Below are positions 17,540-26,229 of a stretch of 64,000 nucleotides of DNA, one piece after another (the stretch's first letter is position 1; every line of letters begins with the position of its first letter). The stretch comes from Gp6-AA40 sp964505975 (GTDB lineage: Bacteria > Acidobacteriota > Vicinamibacteria > Vicinamibacterales > UBA2999). The position numbers and the translations under genes are program-made. The stretch covers positions 1 to 64,000 of the forward strand of contig CAZDLW010000003.1 in NCBI GenBank assembly GCA_964505975.1, read 5' to 3'. The notes under the pieces were generated by a model. The model saw only the letters and a list, made by a program, of their open reading frames with translations, ran no database searches and was not told the origin of the DNA.

Positions 17540-18607
17540 ATGATTGCGACAGCACGCACGACGCAGGTGACACCCGCTCTTCGCACGGCACGGCAGGCGT
17601 CGCCCTACGAGCACAGTGTCGTCATGACCAGGACTCCCCTGCGCATCAGCCTGGCGGGAGGCGGGACCGACCTCGCCGAGTTCTACGAGCACGATTATGG
17701 CGCCGTGTTCAGCACGGCCATCGATCAGTACGTCTACGTGACGGTGAAGCGCCACAGCGAGCTGTTCTACGAGCCCATCCGGATCAATTACTCGAAGACC
17801 GAGCAGGTCAACGACACCTCGGAGATCGAGAACGGGATCGCCCGGGAGTGTCTGACGCTCATGGAGATCGAGCCGCCAATCTATGTCAGCGTCGTTGGCG
17901 ACATGCCCGCGTCCACGGGCCTCGGCGGGTCCAGCAGTTTCGCGGTCGGTCTGCTGCATGCGTTGCATGCCCTGCGCGGTGAGCGCGTGTCGGCCGGCCA
18001 GCTCGCAGAGGAAGCCTCGCACATCGAGATCGATGTGTTGAAGCAGCCAATCGGCAAGCAGGATCAGTACGCCGCGGCGTTCGGAGGGTTGAATTACTTT
18101 CGCTTCGAGCCCGGCGGGCGGGTGACGGTCGAGCCGCAGCGGATTCCGGCGCACCGGCTGGCGGAGTTCTTCGACCACACGTTGTTGCTGTGGACCGGGA
18201 TGCAGCGGGACACCGATTCGGTTCTCGCCGAACAGCGCCGGAATACGCCCCAGAAGCTGGACCTCCTGCGTCAGATCCGGGCCCACGCCGAGCGCCTGCG
18301 CGGACTGGTCAGCGATGGCATCCTCGATCCGGTCGTCGTCGGGCGGATCCTGCACGAGAGCTGGCTCAGGAAACGAGAGCTGGCGGGAAGCATCACGACC
18401 GAACAGATCGACAGCTGGTACGAGCGCGCGATGGCCGCCGGAGCCGAGGGTGGCAAGTTGTGCGGTGCCGGGGGAGGCGGGTTTCTGCTGCTGTTCGTGC
18501 GGCCCGAGAATCGCGAGCGCGTGCGGAACGCGCTGAGCGAATTGAAGGAGGTGGAGGTGCGACCTGAGGTGCACGGATCGCGGGTCATGCTTCCCTTTCT
18601 TCGCTGA
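17540..18607 (+). CDS. hddA: D-glycero-alpha-D-manno-heptose-7-phosphate kinase (GHMP family)
   Basis: A 355-residue GHMP kinase. RTPLRISLAGGGTDL is the HddA signature, the ATP loop is in DMPASTGLGGSSSFAVG, and GKLCGAGGGGFLL is the third GHMP motif. HddA phosphorylates heptose-7-phosphate at C-1, between GmhA and GmhB. The ATG at 17540 follows TTGGAGTCCGC; it gives about 28 extra residues before the fold compared with typical HddA, so an ATG at 17624 is an alternative. With gmhA and hddC-gmhB it completes the GDP-heptose pathway. Confidence 0.92.
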   Translation: MIATARTTQVTPALRTARQASPYEHSVVMTRTPLRISLAGGGTDLAEFYEHDYGAVFSTAIDQYVYVTVKRHSELFYEPIRINYSKTEQVNDTSEIENGIARECLTLMEIEPPIYVSVVGDMPASTGLGGSSSFAVGLLHALHALRGERVSAGQLAEEASHIEIDVLKQPIGKQDQYAAAFGGLNYFRFEPGGRVTVEPQRIPAHRLAEFFDHTLLLWTGMQRDTDSVLAEQRRNTPQKLDLLRQIRAHAERLRGLVSDGILDPVVVGRILHESWLRKRELAGSITTEQIDSWYERAMAAGAEGGKLCGAGGGGFLLLFVRPENRERVRNALSELKEVEVRPEVHGSRVMLPFLR

Positions 18608-18619
18608 AGGACCTTGGCC

Positions 18620-19297
18620 ATGCCCCAGTCGCCCCGACGTCGCGGCGTGGCACGTCCGCGGTTCATCGTGGTAGCCGGTCCGCCGTGCTCCGGCAAATCA
18701 ACAGTGGCCAGGCGCCTCTCGGTGGAGCTCGGCTCGCCTCACCTCGAGATGGATGCCTTTCGCCGGCGGGTACTGCCGCAGTCGGATCAACGCGTCGAGC
18801 ATCGTGACATCGCATACCGCGCGATGCACGCCGCGGCGGAGCTCCTGGCACCCTGGTGTGCCACGCTCGTGCTGGACGCGACGTATACGGCAGCCGTCTG
18901 CAGGCAGGATCTGCTCGGCACGATCGAACGCACCGGCGGAGATCTTGTCGTCGTCGAGTGCAAGGTCGATCCGATGATTGCGGTGCAGCGGTTCGAGAGT
19001 CGGGATGCTCATCCGGCGGTCGATCTCACCGCCGACCGCGTGACGGCCCTCGCCCGCGGCTATCCCTACTTCCCGGGCGCGTACATACTGCAGGGCGATC
19101 CCAGCCCCACGACTCATGTGTGTCACCTGGCTCTGGAGGGGTCCACGCGACCGATGAGCCGCGTCGATCGCACCAGGTGGTGTCGGTACGGACAACCTCG
19201 TGAACGAGACGACCAGCGTGTGTCCCGCTCCGCTGCCGTGGTGGCGGCTTCTTCTTCCCCGTCGCGGTCCGTCGTCTCTCGAGCCAGTCGAGCGTGA
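18620..19297 (+). CDS. P-loop kinase-like protein (AAA_33/zeta-toxin-like fold)
   Basis: A 225-residue protein with a clear Walker A loop (GPPCSGKST) near residue 20, an acidic residue after the second strand (LEMDAFR), and LVLDATY as probable Walker B. This resembles small-molecule kinases and predicted ATPases of the AAA_33 group. The last ~30 residues are Ser/Arg-rich and may be disordered. It follows hddA after 12 bases, so it may phosphorylate a sugar for the pathway. The annotated end runs a few bases short of the preferred start of the next gene. Confidence 0.7.
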   Translation: MPQSPRRRGVARPRFIVVAGPPCSGKSTVARRLSVELGSPHLEMDAFRRRVLPQSDQRVEHRDIAYRAMHAAAELLAPWCATLVLDATYTAAVCRQDLLGTIERTGGDLVVVECKVDPMIAVQRFESRDAHPAVDLTADRVTALARGYPYFPGAYILQGDPSPTTHVCHLALEGSTRPMSRVDRTRWCRYGQPRERDDQRVSRSAAVVAASSSPSRSVVSRASRA

Positions 19298-19334
19298 GGT
19301 GGCGTCTCCGCGTGTCGTGGGACCAGGAACAGGC

Positions 19335-20849
19335 GTGAGGCGGGAAGCGCGCGTGCTGTGGCTCTTCGTCTGGCTGCTGTGCGTGGGCTGTGTCACGCTG
19401 TTTCCGTTCGATTTCCGGTTGGCGCCTGCTGCGCTGACGCAAGGCCTGGAGACGTTCTGGGCCATGGCCTACACGCCTCCACCGGCCAGCGAGATTGTGC
19501 TCAACGTGCTGCTGTTCGTGCCTGTGGGGGCGTTGGTCTATGGCAGCGGCCAGGGCGGGCGTCGTGGGATGGGGCTCGTGGTACTCGCTGCGGCTGCGGG
19601 CGCGCTGATCTCGCTCACCGTCGAAGTGACGCAGGCGTTTCTCCCGCGCCGCGGTCCATCGGTGATGGACCTGCTCTCGAACACGATGGGCGCGCTCGCT
19701 GGCGCCCTCGCGCAGCGCGCGTGGGGCCCTGGTGCCGAGGCTGGTATTGCGTGGGTGCGCAACCGGTCGCCGGCCATGCTGGTTGGCCTGATGACGGCGT
19801 TCACGGTGCTCGCGTTGCTCCTGTCGGCGGTCTTCCAGGGCCGGACTCGGTTGAGCAACTGGAGCGCGGAGTATCCACTGCTCATCGGCAATGAGGGCAC
19901 AGGCGACCGGCCGTGGCGAGGGCGCGTCTTCGCGCTCGAGGTGACCGATGCCGCCACACCAGCACGGCTCGTGCGCCAGTTCGCCGCCGGCGCGCCGCTG
20001 GATCTTCCCGGGAGCCGGGTTGCCGCGTTCCAGTTCGGAGGACCCGGGCCGTACCGAGATGCGACGGGAAATCTGCCGAGTCTCGAGTGGGTGAATCACC
20101 GCGATCGGTCCGGCCCCCCCGGTATCAGACTGGGTGCGGGCACGTTGTTGCGGACCGAGGGGCCTGCCGCGGCCGTCGCGCGACGACTTCGCGAGACCCA
20201 CGCCTTCACGCTCCGCGTGCGGTGTGCCACTGACGACGCCAATCAGGATGGACCGGCGCGGATCGTGTCGTACTCGCGGGACGTCGAACACAGAAATTTC
20301 ACGCTCGGCCAGCAGGGTGCCGACCTGGTGTTCCGGCTGCGCACGCCGAAGACCGGAGTCAATGGGAACCGGCCCGAATTGATCATCCCGGGCGTCTTCG
20401 CCGACAGGCAACCGCGAGATGTCCTCGTGACGTACGATGGAGCGAACCTGCTCGTCACCGTGGCACATTCCCATCATGTCTCCCGGACGCGGTTGTACGT
20501 CGGCGCGAGCCTGGCACTGGCGGTGATCGATCTGGACATCAACGCCGAGGATGTGCCGGTCTTGAACGCGATGTACCTCGGCTTTCTGTTCCTCACTCCC
20601 GCTGCACTGGTGGGTGTGCTCGGACGCACGCGTCGCGAGCGCCTGCTGTTCGGCCTGTCCTGGGTTCTCGTCTTCACCGTCCTACTCGAGGGTACGCTCA
20701 TGCGAGTGAGTGGACGAGCCTTCGACTGGGGCAACGTGGTCACGACGGCCGTCGCGGGAACCGTTGTTGTCGGCGTGGTCGCGATCGCGCTCTCCAGGAC
20801 GGGACGCGGGAACGTGTGGCGCGCTGACCGGCGTCCGGTTCGGGAGTGA
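19335..20849 (+). CDS. VanZ-like membrane protein with LamG-like domain
   Basis: A membrane protein of 504 residues. The N-terminal ~150 residues form four hydrophobic segments with the VanZ pattern (TLFPFDF, NVLLFVPVGALV, SLTVEVTQAFLP.R.PSVMDLLSNTMGALAG). After a further membrane segment, a ~220-residue soluble region has jelly-roll features typical of LamG/concanavalin folds (FTLRVRCATDDANQDGPARI, FTLGQQGADLVFRLRT), and three hydrophobic stretches close the chain. The combination occurs in surface-glycan loci and suggests a glycan-binding envelope protein; function is unknown. A GTG at 19200 would overlap the kinase by 98 bases; the GTG at 19335 with AGGAACAGGC is preferred. Confidence 0.75.
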   Translation: MRREARVLWLFVWLLCVGCVTLFPFDFRLAPAALTQGLETFWAMAYTPPPASEIVLNVLLFVPVGALVYGSGQGGRRGMGLVVLAAAAGALISLTVEVTQAFLPRRGPSVMDLLSNTMGALAGALAQRAWGPGAEAGIAWVRNRSPAMLVGLMTAFTVLALLLSAVFQGRTRLSNWSAEYPLLIGNEGTGDRPWRGRVFALEVTDAATPARLVRQFAAGAPLDLPGSRVAAFQFGGPGPYRDATGNLPSLEWVNHRDRSGPPGIRLGAGTLLRTEGPAAAVARRLRETHAFTLRVRCATDDANQDGPARIVSYSRDVEHRNFTLGQQGADLVFRLRTPKTGVNGNRPELIIPGVFADRQPRDVLVTYDGANLLVTVAHSHHVSRTRLYVGASLALAVIDLDINAEDVPVLNAMYLGFLFLTPAALVGVLGRTRRERLLFGLSWVLVFTVLLEGTLMRVSGRAFDWGNVVTTAVAGTVVVGVVAIALSRTGRGNVWRADRRPVRE

Positions 20850-20868
20850 AGTTCGTGATGAAGCGTCG

Positions 20869-22416
20869 ATGATGTCCACTCTCGTGGGTCTCAGTGGAGC
20901 CAGGCGCAACGCGTGCGCCGCAATCTGTGTGGATGGACAGATACGCGCGGCGTGCGAGCAGGAGCGGCTGACTCGAGTGCGGGGCGTCGGCCTCGACACG
21001 TGTGGGCTGCCCGAGGAGGCCATCGACGAAGTAGTGGCGCTTGCCGGCTGCGCATCCGACGATGTGACCGGCTATGTTCTGGCGGAATCCCCCCTCAAAT
21101 TCCAGCCGGCCGCGTCCGCCGTCGTGCTCGATCATCACGAGGCGCACGCCGCCACTGCGTACCTGACGTCCCCTTTCAATCGCGCTGCCGTCCTCGTGTG
21201 CGACAGCCATCCCGACCGTGAGCTGAGTGTGTGGATGGGCGACGGCGGACGACTGCGCGACCAGGCCTGGCCCTGGAGGGGCCCCGCGTTCGCCAGGCTG
21301 TACTCTGACTGCGCCACGCTGTTCGCCTTGGAGCGCAACGGCAACGCACATCGACTGGAAACGCTGGCTCATCTGGGACGTGGTGACGCGGCCCGGCAAC
21401 TCGAGCAGGTGCTCGGATACTCGGACGGGGGGTTGCAGCTCGCCGGCGACTGGCGGGAGCGGATCACACAGTTGATTCGACACGACCGCGGTCACCACGA
21501 ACAGCCCATCGAAGCCGCCAGCGCCGTTCAGCGCAGGATCGGCGAGTTGTTGCTCGAGCTCGTGGCGGACATCCGTAAGACGGTCGACGCCGATGTGCTG
21601 TGCTTGAGTGGTGGCCTGTTTTTCAACACGTACTTCAACACGATCGTTCGCACCTCGGGGATCTTCGAAGACGTGTTCGTGCCGATCAATCCTGGGAACG
21701 CCGGCCTATCCGTTGGTGCGACACTGATGGTGGCTCGACAGGAGGCAAGTGGCTCGGCGAGCCCGCAGGAGGCCGTACACGAGACGGAGCCGGCGCGGTC
21801 CGTTTCGCCGTTCCTCGGTCCCGAATTCGACTCTGAAGCCATCAAGGCGGCGCTCGACGGCTGCAAGCTGGCGTACGAGTTCGTGAGCGAGACGGAAGCC
21901 ATCGATGCCGCGGTCGTGGCGCTCGCCCGGGGACAGCTCGTGGCGTGGTTCCAAGGCCGGATGGAGTGGGGCCCCCGGGCGCTCGGTCATCGAAGCATCC
22001 TGGCGGATCCGCGATCGCCGTACGTGCTCGACAACCTGAATTTCTTCCTGCGCAAACGCGATCGCTCGCGGCCGTTTGGTGTGTCGGCCTGCCGCGATCG
22101 CGTCCCGGAGCTTTTCTGCGGCCCGCCGGTCTCGCCCTTCATGGAGTACGAGTACACACTCCGCAGCGGGCACCTGCAGCATGTCGTGCCGTCGGGAGCC
22201 AGGTCGATCCGCGTCCAGACTGTGACTGCCGACAACGGCATGTTCTGGACGTTGCACGAGCGTCTGGAGCAGGCGACGGGCAGCGGCGTTCTCGTCAACA
22301 CCTCGTTCAATGGGTTCCATGAGCCGATTGTCTGCAGCCCTCGGGATGCCATTCGAGTCTTCTACGGTACCGGGTTGGACATCCTGATCATGGGCCGGTT
22401 CATTCTCAGGAAGTAG
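20869..22416 (+). CDS. Divergent carbamoyltransferase-like protein (NodU/CmcH family)
   Basis: A 515-residue relative of O-carbamoyltransferases. It keeps the DHHEAHAATAY metal-site block, WFQGRMEWGPRALGHRSILADPR and VNTSFNGFHEPIVCSP of the C-terminal domain. It lacks other elements that are present in the canonical family member at 29105: the HDSAA site is RNACAA, the RxKHDxxxP segment is RVRGVGLDTCGLP, and the GEYKLMGLAPYG loop is replaced by NAHRLETLAHLG. It is also about 100 residues shorter. It may use a different acceptor, be a partner subunit, or be inactive. It sits 20 bases after the VanZ-LamG gene and 9 before wzm. Confidence 0.85.
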   Translation: MMSTLVGLSGARRNACAAICVDGQIRAACEQERLTRVRGVGLDTCGLPEEAIDEVVALAGCASDDVTGYVLAESPLKFQPAASAVVLDHHEAHAATAYLTSPFNRAAVLVCDSHPDRELSVWMGDGGRLRDQAWPWRGPAFARLYSDCATLFALERNGNAHRLETLAHLGRGDAARQLEQVLGYSDGGLQLAGDWRERITQLIRHDRGHHEQPIEAASAVQRRIGELLLELVADIRKTVDADVLCLSGGLFFNTYFNTIVRTSGIFEDVFVPINPGNAGLSVGATLMVARQEASGSASPQEAVHETEPARSVSPFLGPEFDSEAIKAALDGCKLAYEFVSETEAIDAAVVALARGQLVAWFQGRMEWGPRALGHRSILADPRSPYVLDNLNFFLRKRDRSRPFGVSACRDRVPELFCGPPVSPFMEYEYTLRSGHLQHVVPSGARSIRVQTVTADNGMFWTLHERLEQATGSGVLVNTSFNGFHEPIVCSPRDAIRVFYGTGLDILIMGRFILRK

Positions 22417-22425
22417 CTCGTCTCC

Positions 22426-23244
22426 ATGCAGGAACTGATTATCGAGGCCGGTCGGACGGAACGGCAGTACTGGAGGGATCTCTGGCGGTATCGGGAGCTG
22501 TTCTACTTCCTGGCGTGGCGCGACATCCTGGTTCGCTACAAGCAGACCGTTGTCGGGGCGGCATGGGCCGTCGTACGTCCGTTCCTGACGATGGTGGTCT
22601 TGACCATCGTTTTCGGCAGGTTGGCGAACATGCCGTCGGGAGGAGTGCCGTACCCGATCCTGGTGTTCTGCGGCATGCTGCCGTGGCAGTTCTTTGCGAC
22701 GGCCCTGGCGGAGTCTGGTAACAGCCTGATCAGCAACGCCGCGCTCGTCTCGAAGGTCTACTTCCCGCGCATGGCCATTCCGGCGAGCACGCTAGTGACG
22801 AGCTTCGTCGACTTTTCCATCTCCGCGGGCATGCTGGTCCTCCTGATGATCTGGTACCAGTACATGCCGGGTCCTGAAATACTGCTGCTGCCGTTCTTCG
22901 TCCTCGTGGCTCTCGCGGCGGCATTCGGGCTGGGCCTGTGGATCTCGGCGCTCATGGTCAGGTATCGGGACTTCAAGTACATCGTCCCCTTCATCGTGCA
23001 GTTCGGGCTGTACATCTCGCCCGTCGGATTCAGCAGCAGCGTCGTACCCGAGCAGTGGCGGCTGCTGTACTCGCTGAACCCGATGGTCGGCGTGATCGAC
23101 GGATTCCGATGGGCGATCCTCGGCGGAGATGTCGAGCTCTACTGGCCGGGCTTCGTGTTGTCACTCGCGATTATCGCGTTCGTGCTGGTCGGAGGCGTTC
23201 GGTACTTCCGCAGGACGGAACGCACATTCGCCGACGTCATCTGA
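22426..23244 (+). CDS. wzm: Polysaccharide ABC exporter, permease subunit
   Basis: A 272-residue inner-membrane protein with about six hydrophobic segments. The N-terminal WRYRELFYFLAWRDILVRYKQT amphipathic entry and the KYIVPFIVQFGLYISPVGF and LNPMVGVIDGFRW blocks are typical of Wzm/KpsM/RfbA permeases. With Wzt it moves undecaprenyl-linked polysaccharide to the periplasm. It begins nine bases after the carbamoyltransferase stop and is followed by the ATPase gene. Confidence 0.93.
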   Translation: MQELIIEAGRTERQYWRDLWRYRELFYFLAWRDILVRYKQTVVGAAWAVVRPFLTMVVLTIVFGRLANMPSGGVPYPILVFCGMLPWQFFATALAESGNSLISNAALVSKVYFPRMAIPASTLVTSFVDFSISAGMLVLLMIWYQYMPGPEILLLPFFVLVALAAAFGLGLWISALMVRYRDFKYIVPFIVQFGLYISPVGFSSSVVPEQWRLLYSLNPMVGVIDGFRWAILGGDVELYWPGFVLSLAIIAFVLVGGVRYFRRTERTFADVI

Positions 23245-23299
23245 GGGTCCCTGGTTCAGGCTGCAGGGACGACCGGTGTCCCGTACCGACACAACGGGT

Positions 23300-24616
23300 A
23301 TGAGCCAACCTATCATCACCGTCGAGCATCTCTCGAAACGCTACATCATCGGCCATCAGGCCAGCCATGGGGATGGCCTGCGTCACGTGCTCGAACAGGC
23401 GTTTCGCAGCCCCTGGCGAATGCTGCGTCGAGCGGCGGAGCGTCTATCGCAGCAGGAAGAGGAGTTCTGGGCGCTGCGAGACGTGAGCCTCGACATCCAA
23501 GCCGGCGAGGTCGTCGGCTTCATCGGCCGGAATGGCGCGGGCAAGTCCACAGTGCTCAAGATTCTCAGCCGCATCACCGAACCAACGGAAGGTCGAGTCC
23601 GTATCCGTGGGCGAACGGCGAGCCTCCTCGAAGTCGGCACCGGGTTCCACCCCGAGCTGACCGGGCGGGAGAACATCTTCCTGAACGGAGCCGTGCTCGG
23701 GATGAGCCGCGCCGAGATCGCGCGCAAGTTCGACGAAATCGTTGCGTTTGCCGAGGTGGAGCGGTTTCTCGATACGCCGGTGAAGCGCTACAGCAGCGGC
23801 ATGTACGTGCGGCTGGCGTTTGCCGTTGCCGCTCACCTCGAACCCGACATCCTCCTGGTCGACGAGGTGCTGGCGGTCGGTGATGCGGCCTTCCAGAAAA
23901 AGTGTCTGGACAAGATGGACGCCGTGGGGCACACGGGCCGCACCGTCTTGTTCGTCTCTCACAACATGCAGGCGGTGACGCGGCTCTGTCAACGTTGCGT
24001 GTTGCTCGACCGCGGTACGGTCAGGCTCGATGGCCCATCGCATCGGGTGGCCGCCGCGTACCTGAGCTCGGGAGTCGGCACGACAGCGGTTCGTGAATGG
24101 CCAGACCTGTCCAGCGCGCCGGGTGACGACGTGGTCCGTCTGTGCGCCGTGCGCGTGCGATCGGAGGAGGGTGAGCTCATCGACACCGTCGATATCCGCC
24201 GGCCCGTCGGCATCGAGCTGGAGTACGAGGTCCTGCAGCCCGGATTTGTGTTTCATCCCCACTTCGGCCTGCGGAACGAGGATGGGATCCTCTTGTTCGT
24301 GGCGCAGGATGTGGACCTGACCTGGCGGGGGCGGCGGCGACCTGCAGGCCGCTACGTCAGCACCGGATGGATTCCTGGGAACCTCCTCGCGGAGGGACCG
24401 ATGTCGGTGATGCCCGTGCTGATGACGCTTGGGCCTGAGCATGCGCATGCCGTGGTGGAGGATGCGGTGCTGTTCCGAGTCGTCGACTGTCTGCCCGCGA
24501 CGGATACCTCGCGCGGCGACTACCCACGGCCTATTCCGGGGGTGATGAGGCCGCTCCTGAAGTGGACCACGACTCGTGTACCGAAAGATCAGGCGGCTGG
24601 TGTGCTGATTCCGTGA
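23300..24616 (+). CDS. wzt: Polysaccharide ABC exporter, ATPase with C-terminal glycan-recognition domain
   Basis: A 438-residue ATPase. Residues 1-250 contain the Walker A loop GRNGAGKST, the YSSGM signature of the Wzt/KpsT group and ILLVDEVLAVGD Walker B. Residues 290-420 (VRLCAVRVRSEEGEL to FRVVDC) form a Wzt_C-type immunoglobulin-like domain, which in characterised systems recognises a modified chain end before export. The ATG at 23300 is preceded by an in-frame GTG a few codons earlier. The stop overlaps the start of the next gene (GTGA). Confidence 0.93.
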   Translation: MSQPIITVEHLSKRYIIGHQASHGDGLRHVLEQAFRSPWRMLRRAAERLSQQEEEFWALRDVSLDIQAGEVVGFIGRNGAGKSTVLKILSRITEPTEGRVRIRGRTASLLEVGTGFHPELTGRENIFLNGAVLGMSRAEIARKFDEIVAFAEVERFLDTPVKRYSSGMYVRLAFAVAAHLEPDILLVDEVLAVGDAAFQKKCLDKMDAVGHTGRTVLFVSHNMQAVTRLCQRCVLLDRGTVRLDGPSHRVAAAYLSSGVGTTAVREWPDLSSAPGDDVVRLCAVRVRSEEGELIDTVDIRRPVGIELEYEVLQPGFVFHPHFGLRNEDGILLFVAQDVDLTWRGRRRPAGRYVSTGWIPGNLLAEGPMSVMPVLMTLGPEHAHAVVEDAVLFRVVDCLPATDTSRGDYPRPIPGVMRPLLKWTTTRVPKDQAAGVLIP

Positions 24617-25971
24617 GGCTGCCGGGAGCATTCGAGATAACGTCTCACCGTACCGCGGCCGCGGTGGGCGTGACCGTTGCGGCCGCCAGGTCCTCCTGGC
24701 GCGTGCTGGTTCGAGTGGCGACCTGGACGGCCGGGCTCGCGCTGCTGCTGGTGCTGGTGCAGCAGCTGATCCTGCCGCGGTTGCCGGCGCGTGGTTTTGC
24801 GAACGGGAGCTTCGAAGCGGGTTATCTCGGCTGGAACGTCGGCGGTCACCAGCACCTTGCCGCGGATCATCCGACGTACCCCGCGAGCGACGGGTCTACC
24901 GTCGTGGTGTTCGACCACCCTGGCAACCTGCCCAGTCAGGCGGTGCTCTCCCGGACGGTCGCAACAGTTCCAGGTCAGCGCTATGGCCTCTCGTTCGACC
25001 TGGGCACCGTGGGACGCACTGCGGATCAAGCGATACGAGTCTCGGTGGCGGGCAACCGCCTTCTCATGAACAGTGTGTTCGTGGTCGCCAGCGCCGACGG
25101 GACACCGCCCTACACCACGCACCACGTCAGCTTCGTTGCCGATGCCGCCCGGACGACTCTGACGTTCGCGGACGTGTCGTCCAACTACTGGTTCATCGAT
25201 GCGCTGCTCGACAACGTTCGGCTGGGGATCGAGCACCCCGACGCACCGCTCGTGATACGACCGCCTCGACGGACCGCCGTCGCTGACGGCGCCGAGGCAA
25301 CGTTCACCGTGGAGGCGTCCGGACCGGGACCCTCGAGATATCAGTGGCGTGTGGACGGGACCGACATCCCCGGCGCGAACGGCCAGACCTACACGATCGC
25401 CGGAGCCGACGGCAGTCACGCGGGGAGCTACAGCGTCGTGGTGTCGAATGCCGCGGGCACGGTGACCAGTTCGTCGGCGCGGCTGAGCGTGCTACCGCGC
25501 GCCATCCTTCTCAACGGCAGCTTCGAGCACGGATCGGCGGCATGGACGTTCAGCAATGACAGCGTGGCGGTGTCGACGAATACGACGTATGGCGTGACCG
25601 ACGGAGCTCAGCTCGTGCACTTCAACTGGGGCCAGCAGGAGCCGAACGGCTCGGTGTCCCAGGCGTTCGCGACGGTTCCGGGGCAGGAGTACGTGCTCGC
25701 GTTCGATGTGGGCGCTTTCTCGCTGCTGAATCAGTACGAGCAGCGCCTGCACGTGACAGTGGAAGGAGAAGGGATGCTGTTATCGGCGCGCGTGTCGGTG
25801 TTCGCGCCGGGCAATGGATGGACCTACCGTCCCCAGACCTTCACATTCGTTGCGGACGACACGGCGGCAGTGCTCACGTTCCGGGATGCATCACCGACAA
25901 CGGAGAACGTCGATCTCCTGTTGGACAACGTCCGCGTGATGGAGGGCCGACACCGAGCGGCCTCGGAGTGA
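24613..25971 (+). CDS. Membrane-anchored protein with two carbohydrate-binding-like modules and an Ig domain
   Basis: A 452-residue protein with one hydrophobic signal-anchor near residues 35-55 and the bulk outside the cytoplasm. Two similar modules begin NGSFEAGYLGWNV and NGSFEHGSAAWTF, followed by TVPGQ.Y.L.FD.G and LLDNVR; they resemble DUF642/CBM-type jelly-rolls. Between them lies an Ig-like domain (PPRRTAVADGAEATFTVEA, YQWRVDGTDIPGANG, AGSYSVVVSNAAGTV). The GTG start overlaps the wzt stop, which suggests coupled translation and a role with the exporter, perhaps binding emerging polymer. An in-frame GTG at 24562 is an alternative start. No enzymatic motif is seen. Confidence 0.75.
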   Translation: MRLPGAFEITSHRTAAAVGVTVAAARSSWRVLVRVATWTAGLALLLVLVQQLILPRLPARGFANGSFEAGYLGWNVGGHQHLAADHPTYPASDGSTVVVFDHPGNLPSQAVLSRTVATVPGQRYGLSFDLGTVGRTADQAIRVSVAGNRLLMNSVFVVASADGTPPYTTHHVSFVADAARTTLTFADVSSNYWFIDALLDNVRLGIEHPDAPLVIRPPRRTAVADGAEATFTVEASGPGPSRYQWRVDGTDIPGANGQTYTIAGADGSHAGSYSVVVSNAAGTVTSSSARLSVLPRAILLNGSFEHGSAAWTFSNDSVAVSTNTTYGVTDGAQLVHFNWGQQEPNGSVSQAFATVPGQEYVLAFDVGAFSLLNQYEQRLHVTVEGEGMLLSARVSVFAPGNGWTYRPQTFTFVADDTAAVLTFRDASPTTENVDLLLDNVRVMEGRHRAASE

Positions 25972-26229
25972 CAGTCGCTCCAGACAGAGCACGAACGGTT
26001 CGGGTGTGTGTTGTAGGAATCCTTCCGGCGTCTCCCGACGGAATGTACTCGTCGCGTCAACGACCGTGGCGTGTGCGATCTGTTGGGGCGACCCGCCATG
26101 CACCCTTCATGTCAGGAGTTGTCGTTCGTTCGTAGCGGAGAGGGCGTGTGTGAGATCGGATGTGGCTCGGGCCCGCTGGCGGATCTCGCGATCCCACGGC
26201 CGTAGAGTCCGAGGGAGGCGCAGGTTCTG

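Noticed and set aside
16133..18574. Long minus-strand frame (about 813 residues)
   Set aside because: Shadow of the oxidoreductase and hddA; low-complexity composition without domains.
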